From Paenibacillus lycopersici (GTDB lineage: Bacteria; Bacillota; Bacilli; Paenibacillales; Paenibacillaceae), in the NCBI RefSeq assembly GCF_010119935.1, contig NZ_CP048209.1:2917001-2981000 (forward strand): DNA of 64,000 nt, given 5' to 3'. Below are positions 34,367 through 43,427 of this stretch, piece by piece (positions within the stretch are counted from its first letter, which is position 1; every line of letters starts with the position of its first letter). The notes under the pieces are model-generated. The model was given only the letters and a program-made list of their open reading frames with translations, was not told the DNA's origin and did not search any database. The position numbers and the translations under genes are program-made.

Positions 34367-34731
34367 ACTATGCTATAACATGAAGACGAAGTCGGCGGAC
34401 TGACGATGCCGGTATCCTTGCTTGGCGCCTCTCCGGCGCGAGCGAGACCCAACCTTAGTTTGCGTTCATACAGGGGACTGCATGCAGCGATTTGCATTTG
34501 CTTTCCGATGTTGGTCTTTACGTTCTGTTATCGGTTCGGATCCAGGTGCCTTTAGCTCGCCGTTGCCTGCAGCGTTTGCTGCCGTTATATTGCACTGACG
34601 TTATAATCCGCTTGGCCGACCAGCAATAACCGTTTTGACATGCGCTTTCCCGTTACATGATACCTTTCGCGGCGGAACAACCTATGGAGCGTGCCAGTCA
34701 TAATAACGCAAAGGCAGGGATCGCACTTACC
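34367..34731 (+). other. 365-base gap before azoR
   Basis: No gene is seen. A TATAAT (34602-34607) could serve as a -10 box for azoR, but no good -35 sits at the right distance. The rest shows nothing recognisable. Confidence 0.5.
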
Positions 34732-35388
34732 ATGGCGAAATTATTGTATATTACAGCGCATCCGCATGATCATCAATCGTCGTTCAGCATGGCGGCGGGA
34801 CAAGCCTTTCTCGATGCTTACCGAGAATCTCACCCGCAGGATGAAATCAAGCACTTGGACTTGTACAACATGAATATTCCCCATATCGACGCCGATGTGT
34901 TCAGCGGCTGGGGCAAGCTGCGAGGCGGCGGCCAGTTCGGCGATCTGTCGTCCGAGGAGCAGAAGAAGGTAAGCCGCCTGGGAGAGCTCGTCGACGAATT
35001 CGTCGCCGGGGACAAGTACGTGTTCGTTACGCCGATGTGGAACTTCTCTTACCCGCCGATCATGAAAGCTTACATCGACGCTATCTGCGTGGCAGGCAAA
35101 ACGTTCAAATACACGCAGGAAGGTCCCGTCGGGCTGCTGCCGAATAAATCGGCGATTCATATTCAGGCGCGCGGCGGTATATATTCAGAAGGTCCGGCCG
35201 CCGGAATGGAATGCGGCCACCGCCATCTGTCGGCGATCATGGCGTTCTTCGGCATAACGGACTTCAAGGGCATTTTCGTCGAAGGCCATAATGCGGCGCC
35301 GGCGCAGGCCGATGCCATCAAAGCGAAAGCGATCGAGGAAGCCAAGCAGGCGGCGAAAGTATTCGGGCGCGAGAAAGTGAACGCATAG
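34732..35388 (+). CDS. azoR: FMN-dependent NADH-azoreductase
   Basis: A 218-residue flavodoxin-fold quinone/azo reductase. [20 protein letters not shown] holds the FMN phosphate-binding loop. [21 protein letters not shown] is the diagnostic PMWNFS-type motif, and [13 protein letters not shown] is the RGG loop. The enzyme reduces quinones and azo compounds with NADH and is often induced by electrophiles. ATG 34732 gives the family N-terminus; a longer open frame to 34657 adds an unrelated sequence. Its ribosome site (GGCAGGGA) is weak and rather far away. Confidence 0.92.
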   Translation: MAKLLYITAHPHDHQSSFSMAAGQAFLDAYRESHPQDEIKHLDLYNMNIPHIDADVFSGWGKLRGGGQFGDLSSEEQKKVSRLGELVDEFVAGDKYVFVTPMWNFSYPPIMKAYIDAICVAGKTFKYTQEGPVGLLPNKSAIHIQARGGIYSEGPAAGMECGHRHLSAIMAFFGITDFKGIFVEGHNAAPAQADAIKAKAIEEAKQAAKVFGREKVNA

Positions 35389-35529
35389 CGACAAGCAACT
35401 AGCAAAGCAAGAGCAAATAGGCGATTTCCCGCTCCCCTTCGGTCCCGGCGCGCATGCACGCGGGATGGAGGGGAGTCGTATGTATACATAACGATTTTCG
35501 AGCGAGGATAAGGGGAAAGGGTGGTTCAG

Positions 35530-37926
35530 ATGAGCGACAAGCAACCCGAATGGCAGGCCGAGCAGGCGCGCGTGGACGAGGTCGTCCTGCAGGTCGACCG
35601 GCGCATGGAGACGTTGGAGGAGCAAACGTCCGGCACGCACTCCGAAATGGTCGATATTCGCAAAAATTTCTGGGACGACGTCACCGTCAACTTCGAGGAT
35701 GCCGTGGAAATGGCCGAATCGTTCGCCAGTCTGAAGCAGCAGGCGGAGGTGCTGTCCGAACGGGAGCGTACGCATCTCCATGCCTCCAGACAGCTGCGGA
35801 CGCTGCGGAAGCTGAAATCGTCGCCATATTTCGGCCGCATCGACTTCCTGGAGAACGGGGAGCCGACCGCCGACCAAGTGTATCTCGGCATTGCGTCGTT
35901 CCGCGCGCAGGGAAGCGAACAGGATTTGATCTACGATTGGCGGGCGCCGATCGCCAGTTTGTATTATGACTACCCGCCCGGTCCTGCGCAGCTGACGACG
36001 CCGGCGGGCCAAATACGCGGCGAGCTGCTGCTGAAGCGGCAGTTCGTCATCCGCGACGGCGAGATCGTCAGCCTCTTCGATACCGGCGTGACGATCGGCG
36101 ACGAGCTGCTGCAGGAAGTGCTCGGCCGGCAGTCGGACGCTCAAATGCGCAGCATCGTAGGCACGATTCAGCGGGAGCAGAACCGCATCATTCGCAACGA
36201 GCGCAGCCGTCTGCTGCTCGTGCAGGGCGCCGCGGGCAGCGGCAAAACATCCGCCGCGCTGCAGCGCGTGGCGTACTTGCTCTACCGGTTCCGCGGGTCG
36301 CTGAGCGCGGATCAGATCGTCCTGTTCTCGCCGAATCCGATGTTCAACAGCTACGTCTCGACGGTGCTGCCGGAGCTGGGCGAAGAGAACATGCAGCAGA
36401 CGACGTTTCAGGATTACCTGGCCGCGCGGCTCGGCCATTCGTTCAAGCTGGAGAATCCGTACGCGCAGCTGGAATACGCGCTCAGAGCGGAGAAGGAGCA
36501 CGGCTACGAAGCGAGAATGTCCGGCATCCGCTACAAAGCGACGACAGGGTTCGTGCGGCTGATCGACGGCTATCTGGGCGTGCTCGGCGGCGCGGGCATT
36601 ATTTTCCGGGACGTGCGCTTCAAGGACGAGGTGCTGGCGACGGGCGAGGACATCGGCGCGTATTTCTACGGACTGGACCGGTCGATTGCCGTTCCGAACC
36701 GGATGCGCCTGACGGCGGAATGGCTGCTCGGACTATTGAAAGCACGGCAGAAGGCCGCGCAGCAGGAAGATTGGGTCGATCAGGCCGTGGATTTGCTGGA
36801 CAAAGAAACGTATCTGCGCGCGCATCAAACGCTGAAGCGCCAGAACCGGAAGCTCAAGGCCGATTCGTTCGACGATTTCGACCGGGAGCGGGAGCTGCTC
36901 GGCCAGTACGTCGTCATGGAAGCGGTAAAGCCGGTTCGCAGCCGGATCAAGAAGCTGACGTTCGTCGATATCCGCTCTACGTTTCTGCGGCTCTTCCTAA
37001 GCTCGGAAATCGCCGCGCGGGCGGCCGCCCATGCCGGAATCGAGCTGCCGGAATCATGGGAGTGCATTTGCAAGGATACGATCGACCGGCTGCTGGTCAA
37101 GAAAATGGCCTATGAGGACGCGACGCCGTTCCTGTATGTCGTCGAACGGATCCGCGGATTTCAAACGAATACGTCCGTGCGCCACGTGCTGATCGACGAA
37201 GCGCAGGACTACACCGCCTTTCAGTTCGCGTACTTGCAGCGGCTGTTTCCGTTCGGCCGGTTCACGGCGCTCGGCGATTTGAACCAGTCCATTCAGGCGC
37301 ATGCGGGGGCCGAGGAGAGCACCGGGTTCAAGGCGCTTGCGGCTTTGCACAAGGAAGCGGAGACGGAGACGATCGTGCTGAAGCAGAGCTACCGTTCCAC
37401 GCGTCCGATCGTCGAATTTACGAGCATGCTCATCCCGGGCGGCGAAGAGATCCAGCCGTTCAATCGGGACGGCTTGCGGCCGAAGCTGAGCGTGGCCGGG
37501 AACCGCGACGGTCTGCATGCGCTGATCCGCGAACGATTGGACGCGCTCGCGGCGGAAGGCAACCGCACGATCGCGGTTATTTGCAAGACCGCCGCCCAAA
37601 GCCTGCTTGTCTACGAGGCGCTGCATGGCGTACCGGCGATCCGGTTGGTGGAGTCGGAGACATCCTCGTTCGAGCCGGGCATCGCGGTCATTCCGTCCTA
37701 TCTGGCGAAAGGCGTAGAGTTCGACGCCGTGCTCGTCTATGATGCATCGGGCTCGCATTCGGGCTACGGACAGGAGAGCGACCGGAAGCTGTTCTATACG
37801 GTGTGCACCCGGGCCATGCACGAGCTGCATCTGTTCGCGCTCGGCAGCGCGGGACCGTTCCTGCAAGGTCCGATCGAGGGCTATTACGATACGGCGCCGA
37901 AGTCGGCGGATGTGCAAACCCACTAA
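35530..37926 (+). CDS. helD: HelD-type RNA polymerase-associated helicase (copy 2)
   Basis: A second UvrD-like HelD protein, about 798 residues, 100 longer than copy 1. It has a coiled N-terminal arm (1-90) with a longer secondary-channel hairpin region, YFGRIDFLENGEP, IYDWRAPIASLYYDY, Walker A GAAGSGKT (233-240), Walker B LIDEAQDYTAFQ, GDLNQSIQAHAGAEE and the C-terminal SYLAKGVEFDAVLVYDA. ATG 35530 has AAAGGGTGG 6 bases upstream; GTG 35521 is also possible. The domain order matches copy 1 but the sequences are clearly diverged. A GNAT gene follows after 50 bases. Confidence 0.92.
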   Translation: MSDKQPEWQAEQARVDEVVLQVDRRMETLEEQTSGTHSEMVDIRKNFWDDVTVNFEDAVEMAESFASLKQQAEVLSERERTHLHASRQLRTLRKLKSSPYFGRIDFLENGEPTADQVYLGIASFRAQGSEQDLIYDWRAPIASLYYDYPPGPAQLTTPAGQIRGELLLKRQFVIRDGEIVSLFDTGVTIGDELLQEVLGRQSDAQMRSIVGTIQREQNRIIRNERSRLLLVQGAAGSGKTSAALQRVAYLLYRFRGSLSADQIVLFSPNPMFNSYVSTVLPELGEENMQQTTFQDYLAARLGHSFKLENPYAQLEYALRAEKEHGYEARMSGIRYKATTGFVRLIDGYLGVLGGAGIIFRDVRFKDEVLATGEDIGAYFYGLDRSIAVPNRMRLTAEWLLGLLKARQKAAQQEDWVDQAVDLLDKETYLRAHQTLKRQNRKLKADSFDDFDRERELLGQYVVMEAVKPVRSRIKKLTFVDIRSTFLRLFLSSEIAARAAAHAGIELPESWECICKDTIDRLLVKKMAYEDATPFLYVVERIRGFQTNTSVRHVLIDEAQDYTAFQFAYLQRLFPFGRFTALGDLNQSIQAHAGAEESTGFKALAALHKEAETETIVLKQSYRSTRPIVEFTSMLIPGGEEIQPFNRDGLRPKLSVAGNRDGLHALIRERLDALAAEGNRTIAVICKTAAQSLLVYEALHGVPAIRLVESETSSFEPGIAVIPSYLAKGVEFDAVLVYDASGSHSGYGQESDRKLFYTVCTRAMHELHLFALGSAGPFLQGPIEGYYDTAPKSADVQTH

Positions 37927-37976
37927 AGGCAAGGCATGCTTGCGGCTGAAATCATACTTGCATTAAGAAAGAGGTC

Positions 37977-38426
37977 ATGGCAGTGGAATTGAAATGCGAA
38001 CGAATTACGACGACGGAGATGCTGGAGGAGGCGATCGGCATCCGATATGCGGTTTTCGTCGGCGAGCAGAACGTGCCTGCGGAAGAAGAGCGGGACGAAT
38101 ACGACGAGACGCCGGCCTCGTGCCATCATTTCCTGGCGACGGACAACGGCAGGGCGGTTGCGACCGGCCGTTGGAAGGTATACGAGCCGGGCGTGGCCAA
38201 AATGCAGCGCATCGCCGTGCTGCAGCCTTATCGGGGAACGGGCGTCGGCAGGAAGCTGCTTGAAGCGATGGAAGCGAACGCGAAGGCGGAAGGCTGCACG
38301 GCGTCGGTGCTTGGCGCGCAGTGCACGGCGGAAGGGTTCTACCATAAGCTCGGCTACGAGACGGAGCCCGGCGAGCCGTTCCTGGACGCGGGCATTCCGC
38401 ATGTCAACATGCGCAAGAAGCTGTAG
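37977..38426 (+). CDS. GNAT-family N-acetyltransferase (YjcF/ElaA-like)
   Basis: A 149-residue acetyltransferase. IRYAVFVGEQNVPAEEERDEYD is the ElaA/YjcF-type start (key part RYAVFVGEQNVP). The acetyl-CoA loop is QRIAVLQPYRGTGVGRKLLE, containing the R/Q-x-x-G-x-G/A signature RGTGVG. GFYHKLGYE is the usual C-terminal motif. The substrate is unknown. AAAGAGG precedes the ATG. Confidence 0.88.
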   Translation: MAVELKCERITTTEMLEEAIGIRYAVFVGEQNVPAEEERDEYDETPASCHHFLATDNGRAVATGRWKVYEPGVAKMQRIAVLQPYRGTGVGRKLLEAMEANAKAEGCTASVLGAQCTAEGFYHKLGYETEPGEPFLDAGIPHVNMRKKL

Positions 38427-38517
38427 GGTGCTGCCGGGTTAGCTTCCGGTTGCATATACATAGCGGGGAAGCGAGAAGACAGCGAAAAGCGATAAGCGCA
38501 CGACGGAAGGCAGACAG

Positions 38518-38551
38518 CGGGACGAAGCGGGCAATAAAGCGCTTCGTCCCG
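38518..38551 (+). terminator. 12-bp perfect hairpin between GNAT and VTT genes
   Basis: cgggacgaagcg (38518-38529) and cgcttcgtcccg (38540-38551) pair exactly around a 10-base loop. Only short T groups follow, so it may be a factor-assisted terminator. The rest of the 322-base gap (38427-38748) shows no gene; a TATAAT at 38644-38649 may be part of the next gene's promoter. Confidence 0.55.
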
Positions 38552-38748
38552 TTGATGTTCAGTCGGGACATATCGGCGGAATGCGGCGGCAGAAAACCGC
38601 CGAATCGGTCAGAAGACAGGTTCCTCTGCATGCGCATGAACGCTATAATGAAAGATGACGCGCCCCCCGTCCGGTCCCGGAGGCCGATACATCATTTCAA
38701 TTCGAACGATGCTTTGCCTTTCATGTCGAACCAACTACGAGGCTGAAG

Positions 38749-39435
38749 ATGGAACAAGAACGTCATCCTGCACAATCGAAGCGCAAGCGCCTGCTCGCTT
38801 CCGCCGGCAAGCGGTGGACGCTTCTTCCGGCATACCTCGTCCTCCTGATCGCCGTCTGGGGCAGCAGGTCCGAGTTGCTTGACTGGATCCGCTCGGGCGG
38901 CGTATCGCCGGCTCTGCTGCTGCTGCTCGTGACCGGCCTTGCCTGCGTGCCAATAATCCCGTTCGGCGTCGTCATCGGCGCGATGGGCTACTTATTCGGT
39001 CCGCTGACGGGGGCGCTGATCAGCTTGACCGGCGCCTGGTTGGCCGCGCTCATCATGTATGCCTTGTTCCGTTACGTGCTTCAGGATCGGGCGAGAACGC
39101 TTCTTCGCCGATTCGCGGTGACGGAACGATGGACGGCGCTCGTGGAGCGGCGGCCTTTCCGCTCCATACTCCTTGCAAGGCTCCTGCCCGTCGTCCCGCA
39201 GCTTGCCGTGAACGCGTACGCCGCCGCGGTGAACATACCGTTCCCGGTCTACGCCATGGCGTCGCTCCTTGGCAAAATACCGGGTATGCTCGTGTTTGCG
39301 TTCATTGGCGGCCAGATCGCCGGCGACCGGAACGCGCTGCTTGCCGCTGCCGGCGTCTATGCGGGTTTTCTGCTGTCCGTCTATGTCGGCAATCGGCTGT
39401 GGAAGCGGTCGGGCAAAGAGCGGCGGACGGAATAG
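38749..39435 (+). CDS. TVP38/TMEM64 (VTT-domain) membrane protein
   Basis: A 228-residue membrane protein. The VTT/SNARE-associated core is visible as PIIPFGVVIGAMGYLFGPLTGALISLTGA (key part GYLFGPLTGALIS), the polar F/YR...ARLLPVVPQLAVNAYAA segment and GKIPGMLVFAFIGGQI. About five to six membrane helices are present. Relatives act in lipid scrambling or polyprenyl-phosphate recycling (DedA/UptA-type), but the role here is inferred only. Confidence 0.87.
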   Translation: MEQERHPAQSKRKRLLASAGKRWTLLPAYLVLLIAVWGSRSELLDWIRSGGVSPALLLLLVTGLACVPIIPFGVVIGAMGYLFGPLTGALISLTGAWLAALIMYALFRYVLQDRARTLLRRFAVTERWTALVERRPFRSILLARLLPVVPQLAVNAYAAAVNIPFPVYAMASLLGKIPGMLVFAFIGGQIAGDRNALLAAAGVYAGFLLSVYVGNRLWKRSGKERRTE

Positions 39436-39479
39436 GGGAGATGGCGACGATTGCCGACGATTATCGACGGGTCTTGTAT

Positions 39480-39507
39480 TTTCCAATTTCCTGTAAGCCG
39501 CTATAAT
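39480..39507 (+). promoter_or_regulatory. Possible promoter for the Nudix gene
   Basis: TTTCCA (39480-39485) and a perfect TATAAT (39502-39507) are separated by 16 bases, 27 bases before the Nudix start codon. Confidence 0.4.
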
Positions 39508-39534
39508 AGAATCATAGGATGGGAGGCGGTGGGA

Positions 39535-40113
39535 ATGATCGCGTATACGATTTGCTTTATCCGGCGCGGCAGTCAAATTCTGATGCTGAACCGGGAGCGG
39601 GCGAGCTGGATGGGGTGCTGGAACGGCATCGGCGGCAAGCTTGAGCCGGGCGAAACGCCGCGCGCGTCCATGCTGCGGGAGCTTCGCGAGGAAACCGGCA
39701 TGAAGACGGACGCGCTGCGGTTCAAAGGCCTGGTGACCTGGCGGATCGACGGAGCGAAATACGGCGGCATGTACGCGTACATGGCCGAGGCGGACGAGAG
39801 CCGCGCCTATGATACGCCGGTCAAAACCGAAGAAGGGATATTGGATTGGAAGGAAACGGCCTGGCTGCTTGATCCGGCGAATATGGGCATTGCCGCGAAC
39901 GTGAAGGCATGCTTGGCATCGATTCTTGACGATCCGGCCTGTTACGATCATCGCTGCATCTACGAGCAGGGGAAGCTGCAGGCGCATCATGCCGTTCCGA
40001 TCGACGCTTCGCTGGAGGTCGATGAACCGGCAAGGTCGTCGTATCTGGCACAGGCGCTGAGAAGTTATCCGAACCTTGCCGAGCCCAGCGTCCAGGGTGC
40101 AAGCAGCCCGTAA
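39535..40113 (+). CDS. Nudix hydrolase (MutT/8-oxo-dGTP diphosphatase-like)
   Basis: A 192-residue protein with a complete Nudix box, GGKLEPGETPRASMLRELREETG in its key parts G-x5-E ... REL-REE-xG. The N-terminal strand (IAYTICFIRRGSQILMLNR) and WMGCWNGIGGK are typical of the YtkD/8-oxo-dGTPase type. It has a C-terminal extension of about 60 residues with no recognised motif. ATG 39535 follows GGGAGGCGG. It starts a tight run of small genes. Confidence 0.88.
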   Translation: MIAYTICFIRRGSQILMLNRERASWMGCWNGIGGKLEPGETPRASMLRELREETGMKTDALRFKGLVTWRIDGAKYGGMYAYMAEADESRAYDTPVKTEEGILDWKETAWLLDPANMGIAANVKACLASILDDPACYDHRCIYEQGKLQAHHAVPIDASLEVDEPARSSYLAQALRSYPNLAEPSVQGASSP

Positions 40114-40152
40114 CGATACGGTCCATAACTGAGATGTCGAAGGAGGCCTCTG

Positions 40153-40410
40153 ATGATCATTCCGGTCAAAATGCCCAAAGAGCAAAAAGATGCGCTCATT
40201 CGCAGCGTTCAAACGTATTTCGAGGAGGAACGCTCCGAAACGATCGGTTCGATCAGCGCGGAGTCGCTGATCGATTTCATGCTGAAGGAGCTGGCGCCGT
40301 ACGCGTACAATCAAGCGATCGCGGACGCCCGCAGGCTGATGCAGGACAAGTCGGCCCAGATCGAAGACGAGCTGTACGCGCTGGAGAAACCGATTCGACC
40401 GATACGGTAG
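40153..40410 (+). CDS. DUF2164 family protein
   Basis: An 85-residue, mostly helical protein. KQDALIRSVQTYFEEERSE (as KEQKDALIRSVQ...YFEEERSETIG) and GSISAESLIDFMLKELAPYAYNQAIADAR (key part LLDF/LIDFML...YAYNQAI) match DUF2164. The function is unknown. AAGGAGG lies 6 bases before the ATG. The next gene starts 25 bases later. Confidence 0.85.
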   Translation: MIIPVKMPKEQKDALIRSVQTYFEEERSETIGSISAESLIDFMLKELAPYAYNQAIADARRLMQDKSAQIEDELYALEKPIRPIR

Positions 40411-40435
40411 AGGCGGCAAAGGAGCGATGAGCTGA

Positions 40436-40993
40436 ATGAGCGAGCCGACGGAACGTATTCTGCTCTACCATTATTTCGAGCGATCCGCCGGGCCGTTCCG
40501 CAACTTGTCCGCGCTTGCCGACGAAGACGCGGAGCGCATCGCGGCTCGGCTTCGCGAGGAGGGCCGGTCATTCGCCGGCAAGCGCAGCGCCGATTATCTC
40601 GCCATCCGGCGGGAACTGGAGCTGCGGGCGCGGTCGATCTTCGCGGGCAAAGGCGGCCGGCCTTCGAGCGATTACCCGCACTACATGACGCTCGGAGCGT
40701 GTCCGTGGCTGGAAACCTGGTATGTGAACCCGGGCGTCATCACGATCGATTGGGACGATTTCGCGGCGGAGGCGCTCAGCTTCACGTACGGCGACCTGTT
40801 CCCGACGATGCGCGTCGCGGATGGCCGCCCGTATCGCCGTCAGGTGTATACCAAGGAAGAGATCGTCGCGGTGATCGCGCAGCACGGCCTGCCGCAGCAA
40901 TGGAATCCGGAAGGGGCGCTTGGCCCCGAACGGTACATCGAGGTTCAAGTGTGGGACGCCGCCGCGGTTCAGGCGTATCTGGAGGAGGCGTAG
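40436..40993 (+). CDS. Uncharacterised 185-residue protein
   Basis: I do not recognise this family. The protein begins MSEPTERILLYHYFERSAGPFRNLS and is soluble, with a basic, helical N-terminal half and aromatic-rich strands such as LETWYVNPGVITIDWDDF (partly). The pattern FTYGDLFPTMR and a C-terminal Y/F-E-V-Q-V-W segment are distinctive. It lies between DUF2164 and a GNAT gene, with the GNAT start only two bases after its stop, so they are co-translated. Confidence 0.75.
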   Translation: MSEPTERILLYHYFERSAGPFRNLSALADEDAERIAARLREEGRSFAGKRSADYLAIRRELELRARSIFAGKGGRPSSDYPHYMTLGACPWLETWYVNPGVITIDWDDFAAEALSFTYGDLFPTMRVADGRPYRRQVYTKEEIVAVIAQHGLPQQWNPEGALGPERYIEVQVWDAAAVQAYLEEA

Positions 40994-40995
40994 TC

Positions 40996-41472
40996 ATGTT
41001 CAAGCATCGGCCGTTGGCGGAGGAGGATCTTGCCACGATCGCGTCCTTTCCGCAATCGGAGGACGAACTGTTCTATGTGAGCCCGCGCTTCCTGTACCCG
41101 TTGACCGCCGAGCAAATCGCGCGGCTGCTTCAGGATCGCCATGCGCCGACCGTCATCGTCGATTCGTCGGACGGCAGCGCAGCGGGCTATGCGAATCTGT
41201 ACGACCGGACAAGCGAGAGCTGCTGGCTCGGGAATGTGATCATCGCCCCTTCTTATCGCGGCACGGGCGCAGCGGCAGCGCTGATCGAAGCGATGAAACG
41301 GCTGGCGAAGACGGAATTGGGCGTACGGCGCCTGCAATTGTCATGTCATCAATCCAACGCGCGCGGGTTGGCGTTCTATCATAAGTGCGGCTTCAAGCCG
41401 TACGACATGAGAATTGCCGCGTACGGAGCGAGAGGCAAAATCATCACGATCCAGATGGCCATCTCGTTATAA
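40996..41472 (+). CDS. GNAT-family N-acetyltransferase
   Basis: A 158-residue acetyltransferase. The acetyl-CoA loop VIIAPSYRGTGAAAALIEAM and the C-terminal GLAFYHKCGFKPYDMR are visible. The N-terminal RPLAEEDLATIASFP resembles RimI/YjhQ-like proteins. The substrate is unknown. ATG 40996 follows GGAGGAGG by about 7 bases and lies two bases after the preceding stop; the longer upstream open frame is a shadow of that gene. Confidence 0.87.
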   Translation: MFKHRPLAEEDLATIASFPQSEDELFYVSPRFLYPLTAEQIARLLQDRHAPTVIVDSSDGSAAGYANLYDRTSESCWLGNVIIAPSYRGTGAAAALIEAMKRLAKTELGVRRLQLSCHQSNARGLAFYHKCGFKPYDMRIAAYGARGKIITIQMAISL

Positions 41473-41551
41473 GGCCCGTTCCGGCAGCTGCAGCCAGCCG
41501 TCATGAACGACTTACATAGGATAGATAACTTACGATGACAGGAAGTGAGTC

Positions 41552-42355
41552 TTGGTGCTATCGTTGCCCGTCATTGCTTACGGTCAAACGGCGGAAGTGT
41601 ATGCATACGGCGATGCCCGGGTCCTGAAGCTGTTCCGGGAGGGCATTCCGTCCGCGTTAGCCGAAGACGAGTACCGCATATGCGAATGCGTGCATGAAGC
41701 CGGCATCGCAACGCCGGAAGCCGTCGCGCGCATTGAAATCGAGGGCCGGCAAGGGATCGTGTTCCAGCGGATCGCCGGCCGCTCCATGCTGCAGGCGATC
41801 ATGCACGGCGCGCTGTCCGCGGACGAGGCGGGTGCGCAAATGGCGGCGCTGCATGCCGGCGTCCATCGTCTGGATGCGCCAGCCATCCCGTCGCAGCGCG
41901 GCATTCTTGCAGGACGCATCCGCGAGGCTCCGCTGCTGACGGAGCAGGAGAAGCGCGCGATCGCCGAGCGGATGGCCCGGCTGCCCGAGGACGCCAAGCT
42001 ATGCCATGGCGACTTCCATCCCGACAATGTGCTCGTGTCGGATTCGCGCGCCTGGATCATCGACTGGATGACCGGGACGAGCGGGCATCCGGCCGCGGAC
42101 GCGGCGCGGACGATGCTGCTGCTTCGCTTCGGCTCCATGCCGCCCGAGACGCCGGCCGATGTCGTCGCCTTGATCAATCGGATGCGTCAGCGGCTGCTCG
42201 ACGCGTATACCGGGCATTATTTGCGCCAGTCCGGCCTGAATAGGGCGGATATCGAAGAATGGTTCGTTCCGTTAGCCGCCGCCCGCCTGGTGGAATGGCT
42301 TCCCGACGAAGAGAAGCGGGAGCTTGTCCGGTTTGTCCGGGACAGCTTGGCTTAA
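41552..42355 (+). CDS. Aminoglycoside phosphotransferase-family kinase
   Basis: A 267-residue APH-fold kinase. The catalytic loop LCHGDFHPDNVLV and metal motif AWIIDWMTGTSGHPAADAA are complete, and the N-lobe has VLKLFREG (nucleotide-binding Lys). The N-terminus starts with TTG 41552 or GTG 41555, both after GGAAGTGAG. The substrate is unknown; the HGDxxPxN-IDW arrangement is shared by macrolide, homoserine and sugar kinases of the family. Confidence 0.87.
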   Translation: MVLSLPVIAYGQTAEVYAYGDARVLKLFREGIPSALAEDEYRICECVHEAGIATPEAVARIEIEGRQGIVFQRIAGRSMLQAIMHGALSADEAGAQMAALHAGVHRLDAPAIPSQRGILAGRIREAPLLTEQEKRAIAERMARLPEDAKLCHGDFHPDNVLVSDSRAWIIDWMTGTSGHPAADAARTMLLLRFGSMPPETPADVVALINRMRQRLLDAYTGHYLRQSGLNRADIEEWFVPLAAARLVEWLPDEEKRELVRFVRDSLA

Positions 42356-42373
42356 TGGGCGGAGGGGCTTGCG

Positions 42374-42544
42374 ATGATGATTTTCATGCTCGTCAGTATC
42401 GTGTTATTGCTTGTGATCGTGTTTCAATTAGCGGAGGTTCTTCACCGTCTTCCGCCGCGCAACCGGGCGAAGGAAGCGATGGAACGCGATCTGCGGCGGG
42501 CTGCCGAACGGAACGGCGGCCAAGACAGTGACAGGAAAGGCTAG
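42374..42544 (+). CDS. Small single-pass membrane protein, 56 residues
   Basis: A short gene reading MMIFMLVSIVLLLVIVFQ, one membrane helix, followed by a basic, charged cytoplasmic tail (LPPRNRAKEAMERDLRRAAE...). GGAGGGG lies about 7 bases before the ATG. It starts 18 bases after the kinase gene and ends 7 bases before the next small membrane protein, so it is in the same run. Its family is not recognised. Confidence 0.7.
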   Translation: MMIFMLVSIVLLLVIVFQLAEVLHRLPPRNRAKEAMERDLRRAAERNGGQDSDRKG

Positions 42545-42551
42545 TGGTGAC

Positions 42552-42848
42552 ATGCATCAAGGAAGGGCCATTGTCCTCGAATTGCTGAGAATTTGCGTTG
42601 TGGCGGCGCTCTGGTTGTATCTCGCGGCAGCCGTGGAACGACATCTGTTCCAGAAGCTGGAGCTTAGCGGAGAAGCGGCGGTTACACGGGCAAGCGGCAA
42701 TCTTATGCTGTTCTACGTGCTGTACCGGAATTGGCTGCAATTTCGCGGCTGGTATACGTCGAGCCTCAACCGGAAGCTGGGCAAGCGCGTAACGGCGCTG
42801 CTGGTCGTCCTGGGTTTAGCCGCGATAGCCGCTTCGGCAGCGTTGTAA
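42552..42848 (+). CDS. Small two-helix membrane protein, 98 residues
   Basis: Two hydrophobic helices, IVLELLRICVVAALWLYLAA and TALLVVLGLAAIAASAAL, flank a central polar segment with LMLFYVLYRNWLQFRGWY. The family is not recognised. ATG 42552 follows AGGAAAGG; the frame is open to 42528 but those codons overlap the preceding gene. Confidence 0.7.
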   Translation: MHQGRAIVLELLRICVVAALWLYLAAAVERHLFQKLELSGEAAVTRASGNLMLFYVLYRNWLQFRGWYTSSLNRKLGKRVTALLVVLGLAAIAASAAL

Positions 42849-42866
42849 CTATACGGATGGGAGTGA

Positions 42867-43427
42867 GTGCATCTGAATCAGCAGAACCGACTGAACCCGC
42901 TCGATGAAGCGCGATTTCCGGTATTGGCGAAACCCGCTCGCTGGGGATCGGTAACGAGCAAGTTCTCATGGATAGAAGATGCCGGCGATCTGTCGCTGGT
43001 CAGCAACGTCAGCATCGTTCCCTTCGTCGGCGAGCTTGCGGTCATGATGAGGCTTGAGGACGGCCGGTGGGAGCTGCCCGGGGGCACCTTGAACGAAGGC
43101 GAGCATTACTTGGACGGGCTGCGGCGCGAGATGATGGAGGAGCTGGGCGCCGAACTCGTTACCTACCGCCTATTCGGGCATTTCGAGTGCGAATCGAGCG
43201 CTCCGGCACCGTACCGTCCTTACATCCCGCATCCCCGGTTTCGCCGGCTGATCGGGTACGGCGATGTCGCGATCGTCGGGCAGCCGCTCAATCCCGATGA
43301 CGGCGAACAAGTCGTCCGCGTGGAGGCGATGCCGATCGAAGAGGCGGTGCGGCTGTTCGAAGCGAGCGACAGGCCCGAATTGGCCGAGCTCTATCTGGCC
43401 GGCTATCGGATGCGGGTGAGCGTATGA
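42867..43427 (+). CDS. Nudix hydrolase
   Basis: A 186-residue Nudix protein: GRWELPGGTLNEGEHYLDGLRREMMEELGAE contains G-x5-E and REMMEE-xG in the right spacing. A long N-terminal strand region precedes the box. The substrate is unknown. GTG 42867 follows GGGAG closely. Its stop overlaps the ATG of the GrpB-like gene by four bases, so the two are translationally coupled. Confidence 0.85.
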   Translation: MHLNQQNRLNPLDEARFPVLAKPARWGSVTSKFSWIEDAGDLSLVSNVSIVPFVGELAVMMRLEDGRWELPGGTLNEGEHYLDGLRREMMEELGAELVTYRLFGHFECESSAPAPYRPYIPHPRFRRLIGYGDVAIVGQPLNPDDGEQVVRVEAMPIEEAVRLFEASDRPELAELYLAGYRMRVSV

